The translations under genes and the position numbers were made by a program. From assembly GCA_017501025.1 (NCBI GenBank), contig JAFVXS010000099.1:1-14065 (forward strand): a stretch of DNA of 14,065 nucleotides, in the 5' to 3' direction. Shown one piece after another: positions 14,034 to 14,065 of this stretch. Under the pieces are notes generated by a model. The model was not told the DNA's origin. It made no database searches and saw only the letters and a list, made by a program, of their open reading frames with translations. How positions within the stretch are numbered: the stretch's first letter is position 1; each line of letters starts with the position of its first letter. This DNA is from Alistipes sp. Its GTDB lineage: Bacteria; Bacteroidota; Bacteroidia; Bacteroidales; Rikenellaceae.

Positions 14034-14065
14034 CAACAAAAAAGGTTGCCACCCTGCGGAAGCAA
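14034..14065 (-). terminator. Possible truncated terminator of a minus-strand gene beyond the right edge
   Basis: GGTTGCC at 14044-14050 and AAGCAA at the window end could form the two arms of a stem cut by the edge. An A-rich stretch (CAACAACAAAAAA, 14031-14043) would give a U-run on the minus strand. Only four pairs are visible, so this is tentative. Confidence 0.25.

Overview
The window looks like a chromosomal segment of a gut-type Bacteroidales, most likely an Alistipes/Rikenellaceae relative. This is an inference from protein style, since no rRNA is present. The supporting signs are a Bacteroidetes-type FabI, a DUF4919 protein, BACON-like and BspA-like surface lipoproteins, a TAnnTTTG-type -7 promoter box, and weak AT-rich ribosome-binding regions.

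Left part (1-6824). The 3' end of an organophosphate:phosphate antiporter gene (GlpT/UhpT type, + strand) meets a minus-strand four-gene cluster head-on at a shared bidirectional terminator. In transcription order the cluster is ligA (NAD-dependent DNA ligase), dapA (lysine/peptidoglycan precursor synthesis), a secreted DUF4919 protein, and a lipoprotein C11 (clostripain-like) protease. The gaps are 24, 9 and 1 bp, so they are very probably cotranscribed. The protease gene ends at an amber codon that is followed in the same frame by 17 plausible C-terminal codons.

Middle (6825-8563). A short AT-rich divergent promoter region separates ligA from a plus-strand pair: a small, very acidic conserved-looking protein and fabI (enoyl-ACP reductase), closed by a good terminator. 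Between fabI and the next convergent gene lies a non-coding array of six palindromes (GGTTTA-N5-TAAACC) spaced 50-53 bp apart. I do not recognise it as any named element.

Right part (8564-14065). A minus-strand GadC-like amino-acid antiporter is followed by a 484-bp divergent intergenic region. That region carries a Bacteroidetes-type promoter box, a structured leader of about 180 nt with mutually exclusive hairpins (attenuator or riboswitch-like architecture), and an inverted repeat next to the first start codon. The leader precedes a 54-codon small ORF and a 1079-residue surface lipoprotein. That protein joins a fimbrillin-like N-terminal domain to two tandem BspA-type leucine-rich-repeat blocks (22 repeats, three 36-residue insert modules), and its gene ends at a strong terminator.

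The most promising undescribed items are the switch-like leader with the small ORF and repeat lipoprotein (10174-13947), the palindrome array (8221-8499), and the amber-interrupted C11 protease end (974-1030).
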